The notes: a model not told the origin generated them from the letters alone. Counted from the first letter of the stretch, positions 31,016 to 41,404 are shown. The stretch: DNA of 64,000 nucleotides from Blastobasis lacticolella (GCA_905147135.1 LR990064.1:14154001-14218000), one strand, 5' to 3'. Translations and numbers: made by a program.

Positions 31016-31235
31016 TACTGCCGCGGCACTTCGAACAATTGAAATTTCGAGACAGAGTGATGCTCGTATAGGATTCCTTGGTTTATTACGTGACGTCATA
31101 TCATGACTTGGTACAGACAATGGCAGAGTGTCTACGCCTTGAAATGTGCTGCGATCGCAATCGTAGGAAATATGGATCAGATGTAGTTTAGGTTTGGAGA
31201 CTTTCGTGGTTATTGTCTGCACATAATTGTAGAAA
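31016..31235. other. Unassigned DNA
   Basis: No gene recognised; a 96-codon minus frame overlaps the array edge and is unlikely to be real. Confidence 0.35.
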
Positions 31236-31345
31236 TTTCTTTTTAGAAATAAGCAGCACCTGTTATGTCTTTTATTCTGTTATATTTCTCTGTATATCAT
31301 TATTGTTTACAATAAACAGTTTAATAAATAAATAAATAAATATTT
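31236..31345 (+). repeat. LINE 3' UTR with AATAAA and AAAT tail
   Basis: AAATAAGCAGCACCTGTTAT, then GTTTACAATAAACAGTTTAA and TAAATAAATAAATAAATATT. Similar ends at 20745 and 21945. Confidence 0.5.
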
Positions 31346-31392
31346 TAAATCGAGGTTGCTTGCTTCACGGCCACGAGTAAACTGGTGCCGCT

Positions 31393-31605
31393 GTGGAAAT
31401 ATCGTGGTTCATCATCATCATCTTGGCGTTAATGCCCCGGTTGTGCTCTCGCGCACGAAGGCACGGGGTCCGCCTTGACCATGATCCAGAATTTGGCAGA
31501 TCAGGTAATTACAGTGGAGCGACTGCCATCTGACCTCCATGACCCTGCTACCAGGGGAACCTGACCATCCAGTCGCCTGAATGTGCAGGTGGAAATATCG
31601 TGGTT
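31393..31605 (-). mobile_element. SINE-B insertion with 17-bp target duplication
   Basis: GTGGAAATATCGTGGTT occurs at 31393-31409 and 31589-31605. Between them lies a 5'-truncated SINE-B in reverse orientation, from the tail CATCATCATCATCTTGGCG to GCCTGAATGTGCAG. Long direct repeats flanking a tailed, 5'-truncated copy are the signature of LINE-mediated retroposition. The target sequence is itself a scrap of family E (compare ATCGCGGTTATTATCACAC). Confidence 0.9.
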
Positions 31606-31616
31606 ATTACCACGCA

Positions 31617-31671
31617 ATTGGTTATTCTTAACCGACAGAAAAAGTCGGATAACCACCGCCGAAGTTTACTT
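31617..31671 (+). repeat. Family F, left part, split by a LINE
   Basis: TTAACCGACAGAAAAAGTCG, GATAACCACCGCCGAAGTTT and ACTT. The right part resumes after the LINE poly(A) at 33741 with CTTAAAGTCAAATATTTTTT and AAGCTAAGAACCATCTC (to about 33835). Confidence 0.75.
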
Positions 31672-33677
31672 CTATGGGCCTAGTGCTGAGGCAACTCGCC
31701 TTAAGCAGGATGCTTTTCGTGCCTGGACAGTGGCTCGGGCCCAAAAGGACCCTAACACCCACATTTTGAGGGAAAAGTACAATGCTGTATCGAGGTCTAC
31801 AAAGAGGGTAATTGGCCAGAGCAAAATTTAATTTCATCGGCGGAATTTGAGAGAAACTGATCAGCTACCCCTCTGGGAGCCGTGCTTTTTGGTCTCTCTC
31901 CAAAGCTGTCGAGGGGAACTTTTGTCGGACCACCCTTCCACCTTTGCGTAAGCCGGATGACCAATTGGTCCACACAGCAAAAGAGAAAGCCGATCTCTTA
32001 GGTAATCTTTTTGCTCATAACTCAACTCTGGATGATGGGGGAGCTGCACCGCCTACCATCTTACGGTGTGAGGGCATCATGCCCGAGGTTCGTTTCACCC
32101 AAAAAATCATAAAACGTGTGCTTCTCTCCCTAGACATCCGGAAGTCCAGTGGACCTGATGGCATTCCGGCTATCGTTCTCAAAAAATGTGCTCCTGAGTT
32201 GTCTCCCGTGTTAATGCGCCTATTCAAGCTTTCCTACACCTCTGGAACGGTGCCGTCTTCATGGAAGCTAGCCCATGTGCATCCGATACCCAAGAAGGGT
32301 GACAATTCGGACCCATCAAACTACAGGCCTATAGCGGTAACCTCCTTGCTCTCTAAGGTGATGGAGCGGATCATCAATATCCAGCTCCTTGGGTACCTCG
32401 AGGATCACCAGCTGATCAGTGACCGTCAATATGGCTTCCGTCATGGTCGCTCAGCTGGTGACCTTCTTGTGTACCTAACACACCGGTGGGCTGAGGCTGT
32501 CGAGAGCAAGGGGGAGGCTCTGGCTGTCAGTCTTGATATAGCCAAGGCATTTGATCGGGTCTGGCACAGGGCACTGCTAACAAAACTCCCGAAGTACGGT
32601 ATCCCCGAGGGGCTCTGCAATTGGGTATCCAGCTTTCTGTCTGGACGGAGCATCCAAGTCGTTGTCGACGGATGCTGCTCCGATACCAAGACCATTAATT
32701 CTGGAGTACCCCAAGGTTCAGTGCTATCTCCCACTCTGTTTCTTCTGCATATCAATGATATGCTGAATATTCCCAGTATTCATTGCTATGCGGATGACAG
32801 TACTGGAGATGCTTGTTATACTGGCCGTGCGAATATCCCTCGTTCCGTGGTGTCGGAAAGCCGAATAAGACTTGTGTCAGAGATTGAACACTCCTTGGAG
32901 CAAGTTGCTCACTGGGGCAGACTGAACCTAGTGGAATTCAACCCTTCAAAGACACAGGTCTGTGCATTTTCCGCCAAAAAGGATCCCTTTGTCAATGTGC
33001 CGAAGTTCCAAGGGACACCCCTTTCCATCTCAAAAAGTATCGGGATCCTTGGTGTCGACATATCGGATAACGTGCGCTTCCGGAGTCACCTAGAAGGTAA
33101 GGCCAAACTGGCTTCGAAAAAGCTTGGCGTGCTTAACCGGTCCAGGCGATACTTCACCCCAGGGCAGCGCCTGCTGCTATATAAGGCACAGGTGCGGCCT
33201 CATATGGAGTATTGTTCCCATCTTTGGGCCGGCGAAACTGCCGACCTGCTTAATCCTTTGGACTCCGTACAGAGACGCGCCGTACAAATTGTCGACGATC
33301 CCATACAAACAAGCAAGTTAGAACCACTGGCTAACCGAAGGGACTTTGGCTCCCTGTGTGTGTTCTATCGGCTGTACAATGGGGAGTGTTCCGAGGAACT
33401 TTTCGATCTGGTGCCCACAGCACAATTCCGCCATCGCACCACCCGCCGTGGGCTGGGTACTCATCCCCACTACGTAGACCCTCTGTTGGTCACCACGCGA
33501 AGGTTCGAAAGAACGTTTCTCGCTCGTACGATTGGGATGTGGAATGAGCTCCCAGCCACAGTGTTTCCTTTGGACTATGACATGGGATCGTTCAAGAGGT
33601 ATATTAGAGGTCTCTTTAGAGGCGGGCAACGCATTGGTGACTCCCTTGGTGTTGCTGATGTCCATAGGCGGCGGTGA
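31672..33677 (+). pseudogene. LINE ORF2 remnant with long open reverse transcriptase
   Basis: Without a nonsense codon near 31831 (after VIGQSKI) and a one-base frame change near 31845-31850, the frame would be open from the truncation point. From about 31851 to the stop at 33677 it is open. Numbering from the TTG at 31944, motif A (VSLDIAKAFD) has its aspartate at 198, GVPQGS is at 254-259 and the catalytic YADD at 282-285. Thumb and C-terminal segments follow, ending GVADVHRRR. The endonuclease is absent, and no authentic ATG start is visible; the piece is a dead copy whose RT region is still uninterrupted, suggesting fairly recent insertion. CR1 versus Jockey clade is not resolved by eye. 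Confidence 0.9.
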
Positions 33678-33740
33678 CCACTTTCCATCAGGTGGCCCGC
33701 TTGCCTGTTTGTCTGCTAAGTAACATAAAAAAAAAAAAAA
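31672..33740 (+). mobile_element. 5'-truncated CR1/Jockey-type LINE
   Basis: The element runs from the truncation point after GAAGTTTACTT to a poly(A) run at 33727-33740. It interrupts family F, whose halves lie on both sides; ACTT or a slightly longer sequence at the junctions is the probable target duplication, obscured by the A-run. It carries most of a reverse transcriptase ORF2 but no endonuclease. Confidence 0.85.
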
Positions 33741-33902
33741 CTTAAAGTCAAATATTTTTTAAACTACATAACTGAAGTTAACGAAATAAAGCTAAGAACC
33801 ATCTCTACGTGCAGAAGTCGTCTGTGAAGTTTAAATGGCCGGTCATTGGACCGCCCTTTGGTTTGCCATTGGGCAACACCTACTATTTACTACTAAACTT
33901 AT

Positions 33903-34205
33903 TTTGAAAGAAAGAAAGAAAGAAAGAAAGAACATTTATTGACACAAACAACAACACCACAACATAAAAAAAACAGTAAACCAAAAATACATAAAAAGAA
34001 CACAATTATTAAAACATAAAATACACGCGGAGACTACACAGCGCCGATGTATATACCCAATTGATTCCGTATTTGTTGTGAAGTGTAATTGATAAAGTGT
34101 TGTGGTGGTGTGTTTGTACAAAAAGGACCTCACTCAGCATTATGCCCCGGCGTGAACCGGAGCGCTGGTTTTCAGTGAGACCTGCTGAGCGAGGCACGGA
34201 CAAAT
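33903..34205 (-). repeat. LINE family I 3' UTR with GAAA tail
   Basis: A (GAAA)n run at 33905-33932 borders GAACATTTATTGACAC and, further in, CAGCATTATGCCCCGGCGTG and GCTGGTTTTCAGTGAG. The stretch at 61735-62045 has the same plan (GTAAA run, ACATTTATGACAC, ACACTCAGCATATGCC, GCTGGTTTTCAGTGGG). On the minus strand this is a 3' UTR ending in TTTC repeats. Confidence 0.65.
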
Positions 34206-34395
34206 GTACATAACATATATGGAATACAAATATATAATAAATATACTACTTATACCGATCATAATAAGTTGTTTAGGGTCAATTGATTCTTAATTAATAG
34301 TAATAAGAGGAATGAATACTAAGATAATGTGCCTGGGCAACGTATTTACATAAATAAACACAACGTGTATTTAAAAACAATACCTACTCATTAAC
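34206..34395. other. Unassigned AT-rich DNA
   Basis: Nothing recognised. Confidence 0.3.
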
Positions 34396-34645
34396 AGTAA
34401 CAGTCCACTGCAGGACTTCGGGCCTCTCCTACGAAAGGGGAGGTCATTGCCATAATCTCCACGCTTGGCAGGCGGGTTGGAGATCGCAGAGTTTAAATAT
34501 AACAATGGAAAATGCTGCTGCCCATTTCCCAGACTACGGAGACTCTTGATCTTTTGCCTCAGAAACGTTAGTCGCCTTGTACGACACCCGCGAGTGTAAG
34601 GGGTTGGTGCTATTCTACTCTGCCGGACACCACACGGCCAATATT
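34396..34645 (-). repeat. Family D repeat
   Basis: AACAGTCCACTGCAGGACTT, CCACGCTTGGCAGGCGGGTT, ATGGAAAATGCTGCTGCCC, then GTACGACACCCGCGAGTGTA and CTGCCGGACACCACACGGCC. It holds the central TAAGGGGTTGGTGCTATTC block that the copy at 22966 lacks. Confidence 0.7.
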
Positions 34646-34703
34646 AAATTTTCATTTCAATTTCTGCTCATGTTAACCAACTGAACCACTTAGGTCGCCA
34701 CTA
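34646..34703 (-). mobile_element. SINE-A head fragment
   Basis: TTTTCATTTCAATTTCTGC and GTTAACCAACTGAACCACTT, AGGTCGCC. The B box and body are deleted. Confidence 0.55.
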
Positions 34704-35682
34704 ATGTCGGACTCAGGGTGTCTATTCGAGCAGATACGCAGGATAACATTTATATGTGCAGTTTATTGCTATATTTAATGTGGGCTATCTGGAGAACGTG
34801 TTTTATTAGGAATACCGCTCGCCGTAAAACTTTCAATGGTGGGAGTGTGTCGGGGATGAAATGCGTAATTGTGGAGATATATTTGTTTTATGCTAGTAAT
34901 TACAATATCAGGGTTCCGAAAGTCTACTAATTTACGAATGGAATACTGAATCTCAATAAGATATCAATTGGAGTTTGACACATTTTTAGTATTTTAAAAC
35001 CAATGGTTTTCCAATTGAACTATTATTGAAATTAACTATACATATATTAAAAGTCCAATGAAGGACTATTTTCTAGACTGATTTTAAGTCAATTGTGGAT
35101 TCACGGCAGTCTCTTGGCAGATTTTAGATGGCAACATCATCTATCAACTAAGTTGAACTAAGTTCAACTATCATCGCCTATTATTAACCCTTTTATTATA
35201 TTTGGAGGTAAATTACACATATTAAAATTATAATTTTGGACAAGCCTGGACGTTATCGCCTTCAGAATGCCGTTGCCACTGCTTCGCAAGCGCTGCAGCA
35301 TGAACGCCATCTTTTCACGCGAAGTTGCGTGGAATTGGTCGTCTTATAATAACTGTTATACCATTTCTAGGCCGAATGCACTACCAGGCAACCAGTTAGT
35401 CTATGAGAATAGACATCACAGTTATCTAAGTTTGCATGCCAAACTTATAACTATACTAGGAAAGCGGACTACGCAAGCCTGTTCTGGGCAAGCCACATTG
35501 TTAGACCGTCTTCACTGGAATTGACGTTGTATTTAGGGACTTACAGTAACTTAAGCTGTTCGGCGAGACAGAGTTTTAGTATGAGATTTTGTTCTTGGAA
35601 GGAGGAATGTTGTTTTATGATTATTCGTGTTAGCAGCATTTGTCTATAATTCTCTGAGCTATTTTAAGTGCCGTCTAATTGA
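34704..35682. other. Unassigned DNA
   Basis: An 85-codon plus-strand frame at 35267-35524 has no recognisable domain. It is not obviously a repeat, but one frame of this length is expected by chance. Confidence 0.35.
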
Positions 35683-35825
35683 CAGCGTCTGGTCGTAGAC
35701 GCTGTCCTAATTGGCAGCCGACCATGGACGTACGACGGACGTCGTCCGACCAATAAGAGGTCTCAAAACCGGTTGTCGTACGACCGTTATCAATTAGGAC
35801 AGGACAGTTGCCATTAGTGTAACGT
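35683..35825. repeat. GC-rich inverted-repeat segment
   Basis: GACAGCGTCT and AGACGCTGTC (35692-35717) form a perfect 10-bp stem with a 6-base loop. CTAATTGACAGC at the left and, in reverse complement, CTAATTGATAACGG and CCTAATTGGCAGCC variants recur within 130 bp, and GACGTACGACGGACGTCGTC lies between. The block is probably a small inverted-repeat element, but I cannot fix the ends. Confidence 0.5.
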
Positions 35826-35876
35826 TTTATATAATGTGGTATGAATACCTAAGCATTTCTTGCAATCCAGTAAAAT

Positions 35877-36204
35877 AATCATCTTGTGTCCCGGTTATGA
35901 TTTCGCGCACGAGCGCTTGGGGTCCGCCTTGACCATGATCCAACTGCTACCTGACCTCACAGACATGACACCTGACAGACATGACTGCTACCTGACCTCC
36001 ATGACCCTGCTACCAGGGGAACCTGACCATATTGGATAGTGGTTAGAAATTTAGTCTGCCTCAAAGTGCAGGTTTCATCACGATGTTTTTCCTCACCGTA
36101 AGAGCATTGGTTAGCATTCAACTAATGTAAATAACTCATTGGTATTCTACAAATACTCACGCTTACGAGTCGGATACCTTAACCAGTCTGCCACCGACGC
36201 TTCG
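35877..36204 (-). mobile_element. SINE-B, near full length
   Basis: ATCATCTTGTGTCCCGGTTA to CGCTTACGAGTCGGATACC and TGCCACCGACGC. Internally CTACCTGACCTC is duplicated around ACAGACATGACACCTGACAG (35945-36000), a local rearrangement, and the B box is lost. Confidence 0.8.
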
Positions 36205-36840
36205 ACCACTAAAGTTTTAAAACTATATCGGTTTGTACATTGATATAATCATAATTTAGATAAAGTAATGAAAATGAACTAAGGTAAAAATGTAGCGACC
36301 AAATTTGCTTACCGTCAGATTGATGGCTCATACAATAAAAAAAAACATAAGTAACTGGAACAATATAGTAACAAAATAGAAATGCTACTGGCCCAGACTA
36401 AATAAGTATTTGATCCGAGCTTACTGATTCTGTTTGAATTTTATGATTGAATGAAGACTACAAACGTTACTATACGATACGATACGATAATACGTTGCTT
36501 ATTTGAGCACATATTTATAATGTTGCAAATAATCTGGACTCTAGTAATTACTACACGAATCAGTATTAAACTGTTAACGAATTCAACAGAATTAAATCAC
36601 TTTTTGTACACTAAATCCACTTTGTTATACAATTTTAATTAAATTGCAACCGGTTTTAAATAACTTATCTTTAGGCAGTTCGAAATTCAAATTTCTTAAT
36701 TCTAATTCGAAACGTGTAGCAATTTAATCAAATTAGTATAATAAAGTAGAACTAGTGCACCAGTGTGATTTAATTCATAATATTGAAGTTCCGTTATGAA
36801 GTCACAACACAAAGTGTTGAATTCAACAGATTAGTAATGG
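36205..36840. other. Unassigned AT-rich DNA
   Basis: Includes a short ACGAT repeat (TACGATACGATACGATAATA) at 36471-36491. No gene. Confidence 0.35.
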
Positions 36841-36965
36841 TCATAGATAGGTACTCTTTATTGCACACAAAATTACAAAGAAGAAAATTTAAAAGGTCTA
36901 TTCAAACATTGTGGGCAAAGGCGGCCTTATCGCTACAAGCGATCTCTTCCAGGCAACCCTTGTCA
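36841..36965 (-). repeat. LINE family P-like 3' end
   Basis: CTCTTTATTGCACACAAAAT, AAGGCGGCCTTATCGCTACA and AGCGATCTCTTCCAGGCAAC resemble the ends at 19776 and 47448 and the segment at 48079. On the minus strand the end carries an AATAAAGAG polyadenylation-type signal. Confidence 0.6.
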
Positions 36966-37597
36966 AGAAAGAGAAAAAGAAAAACATCAGTCAGACAAGC
37001 AACAAAAATAGCATTAATCATCTAGGTAAACTAGATACTATATTATAAGCTAAAAATACAGATACTAGGAATTCCACAAGATACAAATGCCCATTATTAT
37101 TAGACAGAATCGAATATCAAAAACGATATTTCCCGAAGGCCTACTAAAGGACGTGACGAGCATATCTTCCAGAAGTGTCCATCACGGGAACGTGCATTCG
37201 ATATCAGATGAGCCCATCCCTAATCCAGGTGAAAACTTGGGCGATGCATCAAAAAAACTTCATAAGTGCCCGTGTTCTTGCGAAGTACTATAACTGCCAG
37301 GGATATGAAATAATGCCTCGATATCAAAGAGATAAACTTTCCTCACTACACGTTATTGAGTTGTTTCTCCTAATTTATCTGTAAACTGATATCTGTAAAC
37401 AGTCAACTTTTCTGCGGTACCCTATTATATTTGCAGGATAAAAAGTTGAGAATAAAGCAGTTTAATATTAGTGAAAGAAATTTCAAAATCGGTCCTGTAG
37501 TTTTTGGATCAAAAATAAAAATCTTTTTGTTCATAATATTAGCGTGGAAAATAATAAAACATATCGTTTCTCTTTAGTCGATACTAAAGAGACGCGG
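36966..37597. other. Unassigned DNA
   Basis: Short frames around 37087-37384 show no domain. No repeat family recognised. Confidence 0.35.
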
Positions 37598-37695
37598 AAT
37601 TAGGCTTACCTAGTTGTCCGGCACAGCAAACCAGGTCTAAACCAGAAAATAAAAAAATAGGAGCAGCATTTTCTATGGAATGTTCTCAACAATGC
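37598..37695 (+). repeat. Family D fragment
   Basis: TTGTCCGGCACAGCAAACC and GGAGCAGCATTTTCTATGGA resemble parts of family D in the orientation of 39586-39828. Strongly diverged. Confidence 0.35.
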
Positions 37696-37829
37696 GATTT
37701 CCATCCAACTGCTAACAATGATTTTTATCAGTGACAACCTACCTGATTGTAAGCGGTAACTGTTGCCCATAAGTTGTACAATTCATGAACTTAAGTTTCA
37801 TGTAACACAAATGCAGTAACGGGTGCGTT

Positions 37830-37925
37830 ATCACTGCAGGACAGAGCTGAAACGCCTCATGCCTGTAATTGTGCCGGCTTTGTCCTTCAAACCGGAACAT
37901 AACAATACAAACTTGATGGTTGGCG
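37830..37925 (-). repeat. Family Q fragment
   Basis: AAACGCCTCATGCCTGTAAT and GCTTTGTCCTTCAAACCGG are reverse complements of the family Q segments GGCATGAGGCATTTC and CGGTTTGAAGGACA. Confidence 0.5.
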
Positions 37926-38007
37926 GCAGAAATACATATGGCGATGGTACTGATGCGGGCGGACTTCGCAGGCTTAACAGAATTCGACCATCTGATTCGC
38001 ATTATAA

Positions 38008-38456
38008 TGATGATAACCTTGGCGTTAATATCCCGGTTGTACTTTAGCGCACGAGTGCCCGCGCAGATCAGGTTATTACAGTGGGATGGCCTCCCACTAG
38101 GTGGACCGACGACCTGGTAAAGATCGCAGGTACCAGCTGGATGCAGAAGGCACTGTACCGGCCTTTGTGGAGATCTCTGGTTGAGGCCTATGTCGAACAG
38201 TAGGCGTCGTTTGACTGATATGATGATGACTGCCATCTCACCTCAGTGACCTTGTTAACAGGGGATTCTGAGTAAATTGGATCATGGATTGGATCATCGC
38301 CTGAATGTGCAGGTTTCATCACTAGGTCTTCCCTCACAGTAAGAGCAGCGTTTAGTGTTCAACTAACTCAGAAATAGTCGTTGGTACGTACATGGCGACA
38401 CTGCGGATCGAACCCGGTACGAGTCGGTCTCGTGAGACATTAGACCACCGACACCG
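38008..38456 (-). mobile_element. SINE-B interrupted by an RTE 3' end
   Basis: The left part (GATAACCTTGGCGTTAATAT to CAGATCAGGTTATTACAGTG) and the right part (TGACTGCCATCTCACCTCAG to GAACCCGGTACGAGTCGG and ACCACCGACACCGCC) belong to one SINE-B. The RTE piece at about 38074-38229 lies between them. Confidence 0.8.
38074..38229 (+). pseudogene. RTE LINE ORF2 end inserted in SINE-B
   Basis: The plus strand reads PPTRWTDDLVKIAGTSWMQK then ALYRPLWRSLVEAYVEQ and a stop, followed by GACTGATATGATGATGAC. That is the RTE C-terminus with its TGATGA tail. The insert is only about 155 bp, an extreme 5' truncation. Confidence 0.85.
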
Positions 38457-39230
38457 CCATAATTATAATACCTAATTATTCTTAACTTAACTTATTCTTA
38501 ACTTAACTTAATAATGTAATCAAGTGATAAAATTGTATATACCTAAATCGATTCGAATTTAATGTAATTAAACGAGACGATATAATTATGACATTAAAAT
38601 TAATTATAATAATAGACAAACATTATACCAATATATTATCTAATTCATATTACTATAAAAATGACATGTAAATTTTATTATTTATGAATAAATATATGAA
38701 TATTAATATGAATATGAACACAATATGCAATGTATTGAAAGGCCTTTACCCAGAGGCCTATGAAAGCTACTAACGCCACGGCAAGAGTATAGCAAAGTTA
38801 ATATTCACGTCGTACCGATGGCTCTCCTACGTGACCGACATACAGCAGGCCGTAACCACCTTCAGTTATGATAAATTCCTATTATTTCCCTGCCTACCTA
38901 TGTAGTATTGGGGTAACATATTTTCTTTGTGCTACTTTCGGTTTTATGTAGTTAGGTGGGGATAAAGGATTATTGGCCGTTTGCACTATGGTTAAAAATC
39001 GCCTAGTTTTTAGGCAATCAGAATGTTTAATGAAAACAGCAATGTGTTGTCTGTAGCTGTGTCTGTAGTTGAGTCAGAAATCGCTCCGCTCCAAAACGTC
39101 AACTTATTCATAAAGGTGCGTCCAAATTTCGTGAACATGCTGCGAATGGATAGTTGCTTCGCTGCACTGATAAAAATTATAAAATTATGAAAATTTATTT
39201 GTTGCTCGAATACAGTGGCCTTGTGGTGTC
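38457..39230. other. Unassigned AT-rich DNA
   Basis: ATTCTTAACTTAACTT occurs twice in tandem at 38477-38510. No gene. Confidence 0.35.
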
Positions 39231-39585
39231 CGGCAGATTTTAAGAGAGGTACGGCATAGCGGGGTATCTCGTTCGAATTGGAGCCGCCCGACTGGGGAAG
39301 TACCTCCACCTTACAGAATATCGCAACTAAATAATACTCTTTTAAATAGTATTGTGTTTCTGCCGGTGAGTAAGGTTTTCAGTGCTCCATGGGGTGGGGA
39401 TTTGGGGAACCGTGGCTTTGGCAGTGGAGAGGCATTTGCCTTTTTGCTGCAAGAGCAACGTGTTATAGAGGTGGGCAATGCATTGGCGATACTCTTGGTG
39501 TTGCTAATGTCTATAGGCAGTGGTGACCACTTGCCATCAGGTGGCCCGCTTGCCTGTTTGCCCACCGTATTACATAAAAAAAGTA
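39231..39585 (+). repeat. Family C repeat, longest copy
   Basis: TTAAGAGAGGTACGGCATAG, GAGCCGCCCGACTGGGGAAG, TTCTGCCGGTGAGTAAGG, TTTGCCTTTTTGCTGCAAGA, GTGTTGCTAATGTCTATAGG, GCCCGCTTGCCTGTTTGCCC and a TTACATAAAAAAAG tail. The last ~110 bases resemble the end of the LINE at 31.7 kb (GTGTTGCTGATGTCCATAGG, ATCAGGTGGCCCGCTTGCC), so family C probably shares its 3' end with that LINE, as SINEs do with a partner LINE. Confidence 0.75.
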
Positions 39586-39828
39586 GACTAGCACTAACCC
39601 CTTACACTCATGGATGTCGTACAAGGCGACTAATGTATTCGAGGCAAACGTACGACTAATGTAAGGAGGTAGTCTGGAAAATGGGCAGCAGCATTTTCCA
39701 TTGTTATATTTATATACTGCGATCTCCAACCCCCCCCGCCAAGCGTGGAGATTATGGCAATAACCTCTCCTTTCGTGGGAGAGGCCCTAAGTCCTGCAGT
39801 GGACTGTTACGGGCTGTGATGCAACAGT
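39586..39828 (+). repeat. Family D repeat
   Basis: CTAACCCCTTACACTCATGG, TCGTACAAGGCGACTAATG, CAGCAGCATTTTCCATTGTT and CCTGCAGTGGACTGTTACGG, ending GGGCTGTGATG. Opposite orientation to the copies at 22966 and 34396. ACGACTAATGTA-type sequence is duplicated around 39640-39665. Confidence 0.7.
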
Positions 39829-39844
39829 GTATAGGTTATATAGG

Positions 39845-40145
39845 AATATCGATGGCATAGCAGTAAATATATCGATTCACAAGCGAGAAGTACCGAGTTC
39901 GAATTCCACAGCCGCCATGTACTAATGACTATTTTCTGAGTTATGTACATAGTTGAACACTAACCGATGCTCTTACCTGCACATTGAGGCGACTGAATGT
40001 GTAACCATGATCCAATCTGTTTAGGTTCAGTAGGGTCAGATTGCAGTCACTCCACTGTAATTACCTGCCAAATCCTGGATCTTGGTTAGGACGGACCCCG
40101 GGCCCTCGTGTGCGAATGCACAACCGGGACGTTAACAACAACATG
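39845..40145 (+). mobile_element. SINE-B, near full length
   Basis: GAAGTACCGAGTTCGAATTC, CACAGCCGCCATGTACTAAT, CACTAACCGATGCTCTTACC, CAAATCCTGGATCTTGG and CACAACCGGGACGTTAAC. Small deletions in the body. Confidence 0.85.
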
Positions 40146-40379
40146 AATTTTTTTTTTTTGACACCCTTTGACACTTTGCATTAGGCGCACAGTATGATCA
40201 TCTGTCTCTGCTATAGAGCCAAATGTTTCACGTAAGATCCATATATTTTTCGATGATCTAGCATAGTAAGAGTATTTTATGTCACTCGGGAATACTTTAC
40301 AGACGGAGTGATTGTCGCGAAAATCTTACATCTTTTTTTAACAAATGGGAGTGCTTGATTTGCATTCTATGGAATGTTT

Positions 40380-40760
40380 CTGCTCTGTGGAATTATGTAC
40401 ATTAGTTGAGCCCTAACCGATGCTCTTACGGTGAGGGATAACATCGTGATGAAACCTGCACATTCAGGTGACTGGATGTGTAACCATGATCCAATCTGGG
40501 GTCACGAAGGTCAAATGGCGGTCGCTCCACAGTGATTTTTTATTTTTTTATGTAGGTAATTAGTCTAGCTAGGCATTTGACCGCCATCTCACCTGGTGGT
40601 ATTGACCATGCGGCCGATGATGAAGCATGCCTGTCTAGGAACAGCCGATTCACTCTAGTCTTGAAGGCGTCTAGATTACCACCTATCAAATCCTGAATCA
40701 TGATCACTCAAGGCGTACCTCGGAGCCTCATGCGCGAGAGCTCAACCGGAGCTAATGCTT
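40380..40760 (+). mobile_element. SINE-B containing an inserted LINE X 3' end
   Basis: CTAACCGATGCTCTTACGGT, GTGTAACCATGATCCAATCT up to GTCGCTCCACAGTGATT, and then, after the insert, ATCAAATCCTGAATCATGAT and GCGCGAGAGCTCAACCGG. The head is missing. Confidence 0.8.
40536..40682 (-). pseudogene. LINE family X 3' end nested in SINE-B
   Basis: The minus strand reads [18 protein letters not shown], then stop-proximal sequence GAGATGGCGGTCAAATGCC and a poly(A) seen as the T-run at 40537-40553. It is the same end as at 24800-24965. Confidence 0.75.
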
Positions 40761-40833
40761 AAGGGTGTAATGAAAACTGACGAGAACGGTTTAGAAATAA
40801 AAACAGATCCCGCTAAATCAAAAATCTACTTAA

Positions 40834-41228
40834 ATGAGGAGTTTTCCAGTAGGTATTGTCAATTTGTTTCAAAAAGCATCAATAGATGGCGCTCCTACAA
40901 TTTTGGTAATTTTTTACCAAAAGGTTCATCGAAATGTACTTTAATACAAACCTTTCATATTTGTATTGCGTCCATTCTTGATCCTAGTGTCCATGAAACG
41001 AATTGACTCAATTAAATTGATGTTCGTTTTGTTTGTAATAATTTATTTCAACCTCTAAAATGGTTGAAAACCATTGATAAATACAATATTATCCAATACA
41101 AACGTACCCAGTGTTTATATCCTCTTTGCTAAGAACCTATTTCAAGCGATTATCAATTACCAAAATTATCGGGGCGCCATCTTGCGAGTGGTTAGGAATG
41201 CTTTAGATACCTATTGGAAAACTGCTCA
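40834..41228. mobile_element. Inverted-repeat element, empty relative of the 25.9-kb copy
   Basis: The left end reads ATGAGGAGTTTTCCAGTAGG; the right end in reverse complement reads TGAGCAGTTTTCCAATAGGT. TTAA flanks both sides (40830-40833 and 41229-41232), as expected for a piggyBac-like TTAA insertion. The inner arms share TAGATGGCGCTCC and GGGGCGCCATCTTG. CTAAGAAC at 41129-41136 is the unduplicated target of the hAT insertion seen at 25956-27026. Confidence 0.75.
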
Positions 41229-41237
41229 TTAACGTCT

Positions 41238-41404
41238 AATAACTAACCGACAGAAAAATGACAGATGGCTCCCGACCAAGTACAGTTATACTCAAATATT
41301 TCTTTTTAATGAAACAAAGCGAAGAACCATCTCGATTTAACTGACTTTCACCGCATCGTACGCATTTCACGAATCCGCATCGAAATCTGTCCATCCATTC
41401 GCGA
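41238..41404 (+). repeat. Family F repeat, left part
   Basis: ACTAACCGACAGAAAAATGA, CTCAAATATTTCTTTTTAAT, AAGCGAAGAACCATCTCG, CTGTCCATCCATTCGCGAGT. A SINE-A then interrupts it; the family continues at 41670 with AGCTACGATGCCACA. Confidence 0.7.

Noticed and set aside
33356..33723. Overlapping frames on both strands at the end of the 31.7-kb LINE
   Set aside because: They are shadows of the LINE ORF2 frame in other phases.
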